Positions 1 through 6,638 of a stretch of 12,706 nt of DNA are shown one piece after another. The stretch comes from Candidatus Niyogibacteria bacterium CG10_big_fil_rev_8_21_14_0_10_42_19 (GTDB lineage: Bacteria > Patescibacteriota > Minisyncoccia > 1-14-0-10-42-19): contig PFCN01000002.1 of NCBI GenBank assembly GCA_002774705.1, positions 729-13,434 of the forward strand, given 5' to 3'. Each line of letters opens with the position of its first letter. Positions within the stretch are counted from its first letter, which is position 1. Made by a program: the position numbers and the translations under genes. The notes under the pieces were generated by a model that saw nothing but the letters and a program-made list of their open reading frames with translations, was not told the DNA's origin and ran no database searches.

Positions 1-48
1 GTTTCTTGGATGAGAACCAAGTGTCCTAGGCCACTAGACGATAGGGCC
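1..48 (-). tRNA. tRNA-Glu (anticodon CTC), 5' part only, cut by window edge
   Basis: On the minus strand the gene begins at position 48 with acceptor strand GGCCCTA, then TC, a D-arm that starts GTCTAGTGG and ends AGGAC, A26, anticodon stem CTTGG, loop TTCTCAT and closing stem CCAAG. The 5-bp stem pairs perfectly. The loop puts CTC at positions 34-36, which reads the glutamate codon GAG. The D-arm is the form typical of bacterial tRNA-Glu. The window ends after AAAC, so the variable loop, T-arm, acceptor 3' strand and any CCA are not seen. It lies downstream of murF in the same direction. Identity is confident; completeness cannot be judged. Confidence 0.9.
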
Positions 49-66
49 AAAATAATAATGGAAAAA

Positions 67-72
67 ATCATA
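67..72 (-). promoter_or_regulatory. Candidate -10 element for tRNA-Glu
   Basis: Minus-strand TATGAT (5 of 6 to TATAAT) would place transcription start near position 59, about 11 nt before the mature tRNA 5' end. No good -35 hexamer exists at 16-18 nt. The best match (TTCGTA at a 19-nt spacing) is part of the CGAA/TTCG array, so the promoter may depend on a protein bound there. Alternatively the tRNA is cut from the murF transcript. Inference only. Confidence 0.35.
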
Positions 73-81
73 ATGCTAATC

Positions 82-143
82 TACGAACATATACGAACTC
101 TGCGAATAACGATCTTTGTTCGTAGTGTTCGCATGCGTTCGCA
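82..143. repeat. Symmetric array of six CGAA/TTCG motifs (long imperfect palindrome)
   Basis: Plus-strand CGAA occurs at 84, 94 and 103, and its complement TTCG at 119, 128 and 138. All six fall on one dyad axis at 112.5: each pair of partners sums to 225. Spacing is 10, 9 (centre) 9, 10 nt, close to one helical turn. Best-matched arms are CTACGAAC (81-88) in the left half and GTTCGTAG (118-125) in the right. Folded about the axis, most of the 31 position pairs are complementary, with a few G-T pairs and mismatches. It lies between the murF stop and tRNA-Glu. It could be a multi-protomer protein site, an RNA hairpin ending the murF message, or a dispersed palindromic repeat. No U-tract directly follows it on the minus strand. 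Confidence 0.75.
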
Positions 144-162
144 TTATTTGCATTGCATTATC

Positions 163-1461
163 TTACAAAATACTCAACCAGCCATCATCCTGTCTCACTA
201 TCAGCTCTTTGGCTCTCTGCGGTTCGGACATAATCTCAACGACTACCCTCTCCATCCTCATACCCTGCGACCCTTTAATCAAAAGCAGGTCTTCGGGTTG
301 TAATATCTTTTCGACGTGTTGGGCCGCCTCGATTGAAGTAAAAAATTCGGCTATATTGTGCCCCGGAAAACCAAGGGCTCTGGCTTCTTCGGCAATAAAT
401 TTAGCACGCATTCCGACGGTAATCAAGATGTCCGCGAATTTGACCGAGCGGGCGACCGCGCGGTGGGCCTCAATGGTGTATCTTCCAAGCTCAAGCATAT
501 CGCCAAGAACCGCGATCTTTCTTTTCGCCGGCAGGTCTTGCAAAACATGAAGAGCGGCGTGCATTGATTGGGGTGAGGCGTTATACGTATCATCAAGAAT
601 CCAGGTATTTTTTTCACCCTCAATAAGTTTAAGTCTTCCGGGAGGGGAAGAATATCCCCCTAAAGCTTCCGCTATCTCAACGAGGTTCATTTTGTTCGCG
701 AGCCCCGCGCAAATAGCCGCCAAAGCTGAGTAGACATGATGTTTGCCGAAAGAATTATATATCCGAATCGGAACAATAGTGCCGTTATAATCCACTTTAA
801 AAGTTATCCCTTCCGGGACCTTCATCTTATTTTTCTTGGTAAAGAATATTTTATAATTGGACGCCCTGACGTTTGCCCATTTTGAAAAACCGTAAGTCAT
901 CACATGGGCTTTGGTCTTTTCTTTCATATCAAAAACAACCGCGTCATCAAAATTAAGTATTGCCCAGCCGTCAACTTCAAGCGTTCTTAATATCTCCGAT
1001 TTTTCGCGGGCTATGTCTTCGGGCCCCGCAAAATATTCTACATGCACCGGTATCTCTCCAATCGCGGTTACTACCGCCATTTTTGCTTTTAAATAATCCG
1101 CGACTTTGCGAATATCGCCCGGGCTCTGGACACCGATTTCGGCGACAATTATTTTGGGGTAGTCTTGCGTAAAAATAACCAGCTTCAAGCCGTATAACAA
1201 ATTAGACAACCACCCGAAAACCGAATACCAGGCATTATCCCTACCCAAAAGAGTGAGCGGAAATCCTATCTCGCTGTTAAAGCTTTTCTGGCTTTTGCGG
1301 GCGGGCGCGATTTTTTTCACCACCTCAAAAATAGCGTCTTTCGCGGAGGTCTTCCCGACGCTCCCGGTAACCATAATCACATCGGGTTTGTATTTACGCA
1401 AAATAAGCCGGGCTTCGGTCTGAAGAATAAAAGCTACTATCTTTTTAAATACTATTCTCAT
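163..1461 (-). CDS. murF: MurF-type ligase: UDP-MurNAc-tripeptide--D-alanyl-D-alanine ligase
   Basis: A cytoplasmic Mur ligase of 432 aa that adds D-Ala-D-Ala to the UDP-MurNAc-tripeptide, using ATP. Visible marks: P-loop GSVGKTS (residues 33-39), EIGVQSPGDI (109-118) and a HVEYF...REKSEI block (140-157) matching the MurF central domain, then PPGRL (273-277), DDTYNASP (290-297, family form DxYNANP), LGDMLELG (319-326) and KGSQGMRME (396-404). These cover the central ATPase and C-terminal ligand domains. Oddity: the P-loop is near residue 33 instead of about 100-115, so the N-terminal domain that binds the uridine part of the substrate is absent. The upstream sequence gives no sign of a lost exon-like piece, because the promoter sits directly before this ATG. 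The start is supported by a TATAAT 8 nt upstream. It stands apart from ftsI by 68 nt and ends in TAA. Another Mur-ligase-fold enzyme is possible but less likely. Confidence 0.88.
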   Translation of the reverse strand: MRIVFKKIVAFILQTEARLILRKYKPDVIMVTGSVGKTSAKDAIFEVVKKIAPARKSQKSFNSEIGFPLTLLGRDNAWYSVFGWLSNLLYGLKLVIFTQDYPKIIVAEIGVQSPGDIRKVADYLKAKMAVVTAIGEIPVHVEYFAGPEDIAREKSEILRTLEVDGWAILNFDDAVVFDMKEKTKAHVMTYGFSKWANVRASNYKIFFTKKNKMKVPEGITFKVDYNGTIVPIRIYNSFGKHHVYSALAAICAGLANKMNLVEIAEALGGYSSPPGRLKLIEGEKNTWILDDTYNASPQSMHAALHVLQDLPAKRKIAVLGDMLELGRYTIEAHRAVARSVKFADILITVGMRAKFIAEEARALGFPGHNIAEFFTSIEAAQHVEKILQPEDLLLIKGSQGMRMERVVVEIMSEPQRAKELIVRQDDGWLSIL

Positions 1462-1469
1462 TTATTTTA

Positions 1470-1478
1470 ATTATAACA
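1470..1478 (-). promoter_or_regulatory. Extended -10 promoter of murF (predicted leaderless)
   Basis: Minus-strand TGTTATAAT is an extended -10 (TG, one base, perfect TATAAT). No convincing -35 is present at 16-18 nt, which fits an extended -10 promoter. Only 8 nt (TAAAATAA) separate the hexamer from the murF ATG, so transcription should begin at or 1 nt before the start codon, leaving no room for a ribosome binding site. Confidence 0.65.
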
Positions 1479-1529
1479 CGACACCACGATAAGTAATTGA
1501 GTAACGGAAATTATTTAATAATTTTTATT

Positions 1530-3266
1530 CTACCGATCTGGAGGCACTTCATAATAATTAAGCAAAAAATCGGTTAGATTAAGAAATGACGGCCCAAGAG
1601 AATAAGAGGCGTAAGTAACCCCTTTGGGAGCTTCGGCGAAAAGAAAGATCAAAAATTTTGGGTCATAGGCAGGAGCGTAACCGAAAAACGCGTGCATGTA
1701 TTCCTGTGAATATCCCGCGGAGTCTTTGTTCGCGATTTGAGCCGTTCCGGTTTTAGCGGCCACGCTATAATGTTTGGGCCCCTTTCCTCCCCCCATCAGA
1801 TAACTATCAACAACCTCAACCAGCATTCTTGTTATCTCCTCCGACGTTCTTTCGGAAAAAACCCTGCGCTCGACTTTGGGTTCTACTATCTTACGATAAT
1901 CATCAGGCCCCGTTATTTCCTTCACAATGTGAGGCCTCATTAAAAGTCCGCCGTTAGCCAAGGCAGAGGCGGCTCTCGCGAATTGTATCGGAGTTATGGC
2001 AATACCCTGTCCAAACGACGCGGTGGCGTATTCCACGTCCCCTCCACCTAATAGATTTGCGATATCGCCGAGTCCTTCCGAAGGAAGATCGATGTCCGTT
2101 TTTTCATCCAGACCGAAATTTTCAAAATATTCAAGCATTTTATTTTTGCCGAGTTTTTTTCCGACAAAAACCATTCCGGTATTCAACGACTGGTTCAACA
2201 CTTCCTGCATATTTACCGTCCCGCGTCCGCGTCCGTCATAATTTGATATCCTCGCGCTTCTTACCATTACAAATCCCTTATCTTCATAAACAGTATCGGC
2301 CGTTACGGAACCCGTATCAATGGCCGCGGCCATCACTAGTGGTTTAAAGACAGAACCCATTTCAAATACCGAAGATACGTTGGGATTTAAAAACGCGGAA
2401 ATATCATCAACTTGAGAATATGAATTTGGATCAAAATCAGGACGAGAAGCCATCGCGATTATTTCTCCTGTTTTGGGGTTTATAATGATTCCTCCGGCTT
2501 TGCTCGGTTTATAATTGAGAACTATTTTTTCAAGATTATTTTCGAGCTCCTGTTGCGGCTCGAGTTGAAGCGTAAGATATAAATTACGCCCCTCGATCGT
2601 CTGTTCCAAGAATTTTTTTACAAATTCAAAAATCGCTTCGCCTATTTTGTCATCTCCCTCACTTTCCGAAATATTGCTCCCCGAAAGTTCGGGCTCATAA
2701 TAAAGCTCCAGACCATAACGTCCCTCCTGTTTTGTTTTCCCGAATCCAAAAAAACCCAATACATGAGAAGCGAGCCCGGCAAAAGGATAAGTACGCCATT
2801 CTTCGGGCCTGACATTAACTCCGCCGATATTTACTTTTTTAATTTGTTCGGCAAGAGAATAGTCTGCCCGGTGAAGAAGCATTTCAAAAGGATCATCCTT
2901 TTTTGACGCTATCTCCATAAACAGATCCCTGTTCACAGACAATCCGCGCTCTTCGATAATTTCGGAAAAACGCTCATATGAAGACGTGGGATCATCAATA
3001 TTTCGAGGGTTCGCAAAAATAAGAAAACCGCTCCTGGTGGTCGCGGCAAGTATGTCTTTCCCGTTCTTGTTTTTTAAAATTATATCGCCCCGTTTGTTGT
3101 TAAGAGTGGCCGACGATGTCTGCTGGTGCTCGGAAAGAGAACGGTAAAAATCAGCGGAAAGCACCTGCATAGTAAAAAGCTTCACGAGAATACCTACCCC
3201 AAACAAACTGATTACCAAAGCCACTATTATCAACCGGTGTTCTGTACTCATAATCCAATTCAACAC
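1530..3266 (-). CDS. ftsI: FtsI-type division transpeptidase (class B penicillin-binding protein)
   Basis: A 578-aa class B PBP that crosslinks septal peptidoglycan. Order: one membrane segment at about residues 11-31, a PBP dimer/pedestal domain (about 55-220), then the transpeptidase domain. The three active-site motifs are present: S305-V-F-K308 (nucleophile Ser305), S360-L-N362, and K505-T-G507. The family block ATASFGQGIAITPIQFARA (415-433) is clear. Start chosen as GTG at 3266: AGG in the last ftsL codons lies a suitable distance upstream, and the gap to the ftsL stop is 3 nt. ATG at residue 6 is the alternative. Being last in mraZ-rsmH-ftsL-ftsI marks it as the division PBP rather than PBP2. 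No C-terminal PASTA domain is seen. Stop TAG. Confidence 0.9.
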   Translation of the reverse strand: MLNWIMSTEHRLIIVALVISLFGVGILVKLFTMQVLSADFYRSLSEHQQTSSATLNNKRGDIILKNKNGKDILAATTRSGFLIFANPRNIDDPTSSYERFSEIIEERGLSVNRDLFMEIASKKDDPFEMLLHRADYSLAEQIKKVNIGGVNVRPEEWRTYPFAGLASHVLGFFGFGKTKQEGRYGLELYYEPELSGSNISESEGDDKIGEAIFEFVKKFLEQTIEGRNLYLTLQLEPQQELENNLEKIVLNYKPSKAGGIIINPKTGEIIAMASRPDFDPNSYSQVDDISAFLNPNVSSVFEMGSVFKPLVMAAAIDTGSVTADTVYEDKGFVMVRSARISNYDGRGRGTVNMQEVLNQSLNTGMVFVGKKLGKNKMLEYFENFGLDEKTDIDLPSEGLGDIANLLGGGDVEYATASFGQGIAITPIQFARAASALANGGLLMRPHIVKEITGPDDYRKIVEPKVERRVFSERTSEEITRMLVEVVDSYLMGGGKGPKHYSVAAKTGTAQIANKDSAGYSQEYMHAFFGYAPAYDPKFLIFLFAEAPKGVTYASYSLGPSFLNLTDFLLNYYEVPPDR

Positions 3267-3269
3267 GCG

Positions 3270-3587
3270 CTACCTGTTAAATGCAATACTTGAAACTCTG
3301 GATAAGAACTTAGGATCGTGTATCTTTACAAATCCCGATTCCAAAACCTGCGCCTCTCCCACTCCCCCCACTTTGCCGAAATATTCTCCTCCGATATTTT
3401 GAAAGACGATCTCTTCTTGCTTGAGTTCGTCACGGCTGTTTTTAATCTTGTAAGAAAAATTGGCTATCTGATATATGAAATAAATATTCAGGAGCAAAGA
3501 AGCAAAAACCAGCATCGCGGATATCCAAAAAGCCCGCGCCAGACGCATTTGGTCATTTATATTTAATGTTTTGGTTTTATAATTCAT
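3270..3587 (-). CDS. ftsL: FtsL-like small bitopic division protein
   Basis: 105 aa with a short basic cytoplasmic N-terminus, one membrane helix at about residues 20-40, then a charged stretch (about 45-60) that could continue as a coiled coil, and an external C-terminal tail. Sequence conservation is too low to identify it alone. The call rests on size, topology and position between rsmH and ftsI, where FtsL is expected. FtsL normally pairs with FtsB/DivIC and activates the FtsW-FtsI synthase. The start ATG shares one base with the rsmH stop (TAATG overlap), which suggests translational coupling. The tail after the helix is about 65 aa and has a glycine-rich patch (GKVGGVG, 71-77), which is unusual for a continuous coiled coil. 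Confidence 0.7.
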   Translation of the reverse strand: MNYKTKTLNINDQMRLARAFWISAMLVFASLLLNIYFIYQIANFSYKIKNSRDELKQEEIVFQNIGGEYFGKVGGVGEAQVLESGFVKIHDPKFLSRVSSIAFNR

Positions 3588-4480
3588 TATTTTTGAATAA
3601 CTCTAAGTTTTGCCGATCTCGATCTTGGGTTTATCTCCCGCTCTTCTTCCGACGGACGGATGGGCTTTTTGGTAAGTATCATGGATGAAGGATCCTCCGA
3701 ATGGAATTTTCTAAAAGTATGCTTCACGATCCGATCTTCCAGCGAATGATAAGAAATAACCGCAATCCTTCCTCCATCATTTAGAATGCTCCAGGCGCCA
3801 TCCAATCCTTCTTGAAGCGCTCCCAATTCGTCGTTGACCGCGATACGCAAGGCCTGAAAAACCCGTGTCGCCGGATGTATGCGCGCGGACCTCATGCGCG
3901 GTACCGTTCTTTGGATTATTCCGACAAGATCCGAAACTTTTTCGATCGGAGCTTTTTGGCGTGCCCTCACTATGGCTTTCGCTATCCGCCATGAAAATCT
4001 TTCTTCGCCGTATCTCTTAAAAATATCGGCAAGCTCATCTTGGCTTGAATTGTTAAGAATGTCTGAGGCCGAATCCAGGGCGCTTTCCTCTCCGGGGACA
4101 TAATCGTATCTCATATCGAGCGGATCATCGGCTTTAAATGAAAATCCCCTGCCCGAACCCTCCAAATGAGCCGAACTCATCCCCAAGTCAAGAATAATTC
4201 CGTCCGCTTTTTCAAAATACGGTCTTACCAGCTCTTTCATGTTCCTGAAATTTCCCAGAACCGGTTTAAATCTTTTGTCGTCCTTGAACCGCCCGGTTAC
4301 TTTTTTTAAAAGTTCCGCGTCCCGGTCTATCCCGACAAGCACTCCGTTTGGTTTCATTTTTTTAAGCAGAAGATCGGAATGGCCTCCTCCGTTGACGGTG
4401 CCGTCCACAAAAGTCTTGCCATTCCCGGCGCATAACAGATCTATTGATCCTTCTAAAAGAACTGGAATGTGAGCTTGCAT
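3587..4480 (-). CDS. rsmH: 16S rRNA (cytosine1402-N4)-methyltransferase RsmH (MraW)
   Basis: A 297-aa SAM-dependent methyltransferase that modifies N4 of C1402 in the decoding centre of 16S rRNA. The N-terminus carries HIPVLLE (4-10) and the SAM-binding motif VDGTVNGGGHS (25-35), followed by GIDRD (50-54). The signature DGIILDLGMSS (93-103), RGFSFKADDPLDMRYD (111-126) and the C-terminal VISYHSLEDRIVKHTF block are all present, so the gene appears intact. It follows mraZ with a 2-nt gap. A GGAG about 10 nt upstream, inside the end of mraZ, is a plausible ribosome site. Its stop overlaps the ftsL start. The mraZ-rsmH pairing is one of the most conserved in bacteria. Confidence 0.95.
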   Translation of the reverse strand: MQAHIPVLLEGSIDLLCAGNGKTFVDGTVNGGGHSDLLLKKMKPNGVLVGIDRDAELLKKVTGRFKDDKRFKPVLGNFRNMKELVRPYFEKADGIILDLGMSSAHLEGSGRGFSFKADDPLDMRYDYVPGEESALDSASDILNNSSQDELADIFKRYGEERFSWRIAKAIVRARQKAPIEKVSDLVGIIQRTVPRMRSARIHPATRVFQALRIAVNDELGALQEGLDGAWSILNDGGRIAVISYHSLEDRIVKHTFRKFHSEDPSSMILTKKPIRPSEEEREINPRSRSAKLRVIQK

Positions 4481-4482
4481 AA

Positions 4483-4917
4483 TCAGTACGCTCCGACCTC
4501 CCCCAGTTTTTCCGCAAGAACGTCCGTTTGTTTTTCTATCTCTACCTTATACTCGGCCCATTTCAACGCGTCCCATATTTCAAGGCGCTTATATACTCCG
4601 GCTATTACGACTTTTTCTCCGAGCTCGGCATACTGTTTTAAATTATCAGGTATAAGAATACGGCCTAAAGCATCGCATACAACCTCCGCGGCTCCGGAAA
4701 GCATATTCCTTTGAAATTTGCGGACATCGGTTTGTCCGGAAGGCAGACCGGCCAATTTTTCGGCGACCTTCTCCCACTCCTTTAAAGGATAGACAACAAG
4801 GCACTTATCAAGTCCTTTGGTAATAACCGCCTTTTTGCCTAATTCTTTACGAAATTTAGCCGGTAGGGCTACCCGCTTCTTTGAATCTAAAATGTGTTGA
4901 AATTCGCCTATTAACAT
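4483..4917 (-). CDS. mraZ: Transcriptional regulator MraZ
   Basis: 144 aa with two SpoVT/AbrB-like half-domains. The first has DSKKRVALPAKFRKEL (11-26, family form DxKGRxxLPxxFR; here Lys-Arg replaces Gly-Arg). The second has DALGRILIPDNL (82-93). MraZ forms ring-shaped oligomers that bind short direct repeats upstream of its own gene and control the dcw operon. Here it is the first gene of mraZ-rsmH-ftsL-ftsI, and repeated GTGG-containing motifs sit just upstream. The ATG at 4917 has no clear Shine-Dalgarno. The TGA stop lies within the rsmH upstream region, showing that TGA is not recoded. Length and domain layout are normal for the family. Confidence 0.95.
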   Translation of the reverse strand: MLIGEFQHILDSKKRVALPAKFRKELGKKAVITKGLDKCLVVYPLKEWEKVAEKLAGLPSGQTDVRKFQRNMLSGAAEVVCDALGRILIPDNLKQYAELGEKVVIAGVYKRLEIWDALKWAEYKVEIEKQTDVLAEKLGEVGAY

Positions 4918-4932
4918 ATGTTTTTTGATGAG

Positions 4933-5026
4933 TTATCCACACTATCCACAGGATTATCCACAATTTACCACTTCATTAATAGTTTATACCACTTAATACC
5001 CCTTTGCAACACCTTATTTTTCCACA
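4933..5026. promoter_or_regulatory. GTGG repeat cluster upstream of mraZ: candidate MraZ operator, also DnaA-box-like
   Basis: Minus-strand GTGG cores occur at plus positions 4937-4940, 4946-4949, 4958-4961, 4968-4971, 4989-4992 and 5022-5025, all in the same orientation, with the first four 9, 12 and 10 nt apart. Two copies (4933-4941 and 4954-4962) are exactly TTATCCACA on the plus strand, the consensus DnaA box. 4942-4950 and 5018-5026 differ from it by one base. Known MraZ operators are closely spaced direct repeats just before mraZ, so autoregulation is the simpler reading. DnaA control is the alternative. Confidence 0.6.
4981..5009 (-). promoter_or_regulatory. Candidate promoter of the mraZ-rsmH-ftsL-ftsI operon
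   Basis: Minus-strand TTGCAA (5009-5004) and TAAACT (4986-4981) are 17 nt apart, each a 4-of-6 match to -35 and -10; TATAAA at 15 nt is an overlapping alternative. Start would be near 4974, giving a leader of about 57 nt. GTGG repeats fall in the spacer and just past the start, which suits repression. Confidence 0.45.
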
Positions 5027-5040
5027 TATTACTAATTTCC

Positions 5041-5061
5041 CTGCAACACTCGGTGTTGCAG
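5041..5061. repeat. Perfect palindrome CTGCAACAC-TCG-GTGTTGCAG
   Basis: Two 9-bp arms that are exact reverse complements flank a 3-nt centre TCG. It lies between the lysS terminator and the mraZ promoter. The same core recurs at 5081-5103, and a half-site TTGCAACACC lies at 5004-5013, overlapping the mraZ -35. On the minus strand no U-tract follows, so it is not an ordinary terminator. Confidence 0.8.
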
Positions 5062-5080
5062 GAATAAGCCTATTTCCCTC

Positions 5081-5103
5081 CATGCAACACTCGGTGTTAC
5101 ATG
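5081..5103. repeat. Second copy of the TGCAACAC palindrome, one mismatch
   Basis: CATGCAACAC, centre TCG, GTGTTACATG: 10-bp arms with one mismatch, and the same core and centre as 5041-5061, about 40 nt away. On the plus strand it is followed by eight T (5106-5113) and would look like a terminator, but no plus-strand gene is present to end. It may be a second protein site or a dispersed palindromic element. Confidence 0.75.
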
Positions 5104-5120
5104 GATTTTTTTTCACATAT

Positions 5121-5145
5121 AAAAAATAGGCCTCTTATGGCCTAT
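5121..5145 (-). terminator. Intrinsic terminator of greA-lysS
   Basis: Read on the minus strand: ATAGGCC, loop ATAAGA, GGCCTAT, then a run of six T (counting the last stem base). The 7-bp stem begins 30 nt after the lysS stop codon. Confidence 0.75.
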
Positions 5146-5174
5146 ATAAAAATTTTAAAACTTTAAATTTTAAA

Positions 5175-6632
5175 TTATTTCGGCCTCATTGTCGGGAATA
5201 AAAATACTTCCCTTACGTTTTTTACGTCAGTCAAAAACATCACCAATCTATCGATGCCAACTCCCAGTCCCGCCGCCGGAGGCATGCCGTATTCCATCGC
5301 TTCCAAATAATCCTCGTCTGTCCTATGGGCTTCTTCCTCGCCACCGACCCTTTCTTTTTCCTGTTCCTCAAACCGGCCGCGCTGATCGATCGGATCATTT
5401 AATTCCGAAAAGCCGTTCGCAACCTCAAGACCCGCGACAATAAGCTGGAACCTCCTGGCCTCATTAGAATTCTTCTTTTTGGCAAGAGGAGAAATATCCA
5501 ACGGATGATCGACAATAAATGTCGGCTGAACAAGATGAACCCGGCAAACTTTTTTATATATTTCATCGGCAATCTTGCCTTTAGATTCACGGGGGGCTGT
5601 ATCAATGCCAAGTTGGCGGGCGCGCGCCGCGAGCGAATCCCTGGTTTCGGCTTCATAATCCCCTATCAAAGCGTACTGCTTAAGAACATCTTTGAATTTT
5701 ATCCTTAAAAATCCTTTTTTAAATAATATTTTTTTGCCTTCGTATTCTACTTCATTTTTGAGACCGAATTTTTTGGCAAATGCCAGAAACATTTTTTCGA
5801 CAAAATCCATCATGTCGTTCTCGTCCCAATACGCGGCGTAACATTCCATCATAGTAAATTCGGGGTTGTGACTCGCGTCAATCCCTTCGTTGCGGAAACA
5901 TTTTCCTATCTCGTATATCCTTTCAAAACCTCCGACCAGCAGGCGCTTTAAATAAAGTTCGGGAGCGATCCTCAAATAAAGATCTATATCAAGAGCATTG
6001 TGGTGAGTTATAAACGGCTTTGCCAAAGCCCCGCCCGGTATATGCTGGAGCATCGGAGTTTCAACCTCAAAAAAATCATTTGACCCGAGAAAAGCGCGAA
6101 GCTCCTTTATGATCTCGTTTCTTTTTAAAAAGCGCGAACGGATATCCTTGTTCATAACAAGATCAAGATATCTTTTTCTAAAACGTTCCTCCACATCCTG
6201 AAGTCCGTGCCACTTCTCCGGCAAAGGTCTCACCGATTTAGAAAGCATGGACCACCTTAAAACCTCGATCGTGTTCTCATTTTTTTTTGTTTTAAAACAT
6301 ATTCCCTCAACCTCTATAAAATCTCCGATGTCGGCATTACTGCCAAACAAGTCATAATCGTCTCCAAGAATGTCTTTTTTAAAATAAACCTGAATCTTTG
6401 CTCCTCCATCCTCAATATCGATGAAGGTCGATTTTCCGTGTTCACGCTTGGCCATAATTCTCCCCGAAATAACAACTTTCTTTTTCCCCTTTTCCAGAGA
6501 AGCAAATTTGTCGGCCACCTCCTGTATCAAAAAAGTCCGCCCTGAAACAGCCGGATAAGGATCGATTTTCTTGTCTTTAAAGTCTTTTAATTTTTCTAAA
6601 CGATTTTGCCTGATTTCTTCAAGAGAAGACAT
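5175..6632 (-). CDS. lysS: Lysyl-tRNA synthetase, class II
   Basis: A 485-aa cytoplasmic enzyme that charges tRNA-Lys with lysine. An N-terminal OB-fold anticodon-binding domain (about 53-130) precedes the class II catalytic core. Motif 1 is around FLGSNDFFEVETPML (181-195). Motif 2 spans ERIYEIGKCFRNEG (237-250) to HNPEFTMMECY (255-265). Motif 3 is GLGVGIDRLVMFL (455-467). The lysine-pocket block ANGFSELNDP (405-414) and the C-terminal FPTMRP are intact. Length is close to that of bacterial LysS, with no truncation or insertion. It starts 6 nt after greA without a visible Shine-Dalgarno and ends before an intrinsic terminator, so it is co-transcribed with greA. A run of nine A in the coding strand (near 6280-6288) encodes Lys-rich sequence and does not break the frame. 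Confidence 0.97.
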   Translation of the reverse strand: MSSLEEIRQNRLEKLKDFKDKKIDPYPAVSGRTFLIQEVADKFASLEKGKKKVVISGRIMAKREHGKSTFIDIEDGGAKIQVYFKKDILGDDYDLFGSNADIGDFIEVEGICFKTKKNENTIEVLRWSMLSKSVRPLPEKWHGLQDVEERFRKRYLDLVMNKDIRSRFLKRNEIIKELRAFLGSNDFFEVETPMLQHIPGGALAKPFITHHNALDIDLYLRIAPELYLKRLLVGGFERIYEIGKCFRNEGIDASHNPEFTMMECYAAYWDENDMMDFVEKMFLAFAKKFGLKNEVEYEGKKILFKKGFLRIKFKDVLKQYALIGDYEAETRDSLAARARQLGIDTAPRESKGKIADEIYKKVCRVHLVQPTFIVDHPLDISPLAKKKNSNEARRFQLIVAGLEVANGFSELNDPIDQRGRFEEQEKERVGGEEEAHRTDEDYLEAMEYGMPPAAGLGVGIDRLVMFLTDVKNVREVFLFPTMRPK

Positions 6633-6638
6633 GGCTGA

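Noticed and set aside
116..550. Plus-strand open frames throughout the window, such as this one of 144 aa
   Set aside because: They lie opposite well-supported minus-strand genes, have no recognisable motifs, and are low-complexity mirror translations.
1508..1524. Palindrome AAATTATT-T-AATAATTT after ftsI as a terminator
   Set aside because: The stem is all A/T and on the minus strand is followed by CCG rather than a T-run, so it would be weak; likely chance in an AT-rich spacer.
5081..5113. Plus-strand terminator: hairpin followed by eight T
   Set aside because: No plus-strand gene is present to be terminated, and the hairpin is better explained as one of a pair of related palindromes.
6280..6288. 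Run of nine A in the lysS coding strand as a programmed slippage site
   Set aside because: It encodes a Lys-rich surface loop in an intact frame, with no alternative frame of any length and no stimulatory structure noticed.
6633..6638. T-box or lysine riboswitch controlling lysS
   Set aside because: lysS follows greA after 6 nt, and the operon leader is only about 60 nt, too short for either element.
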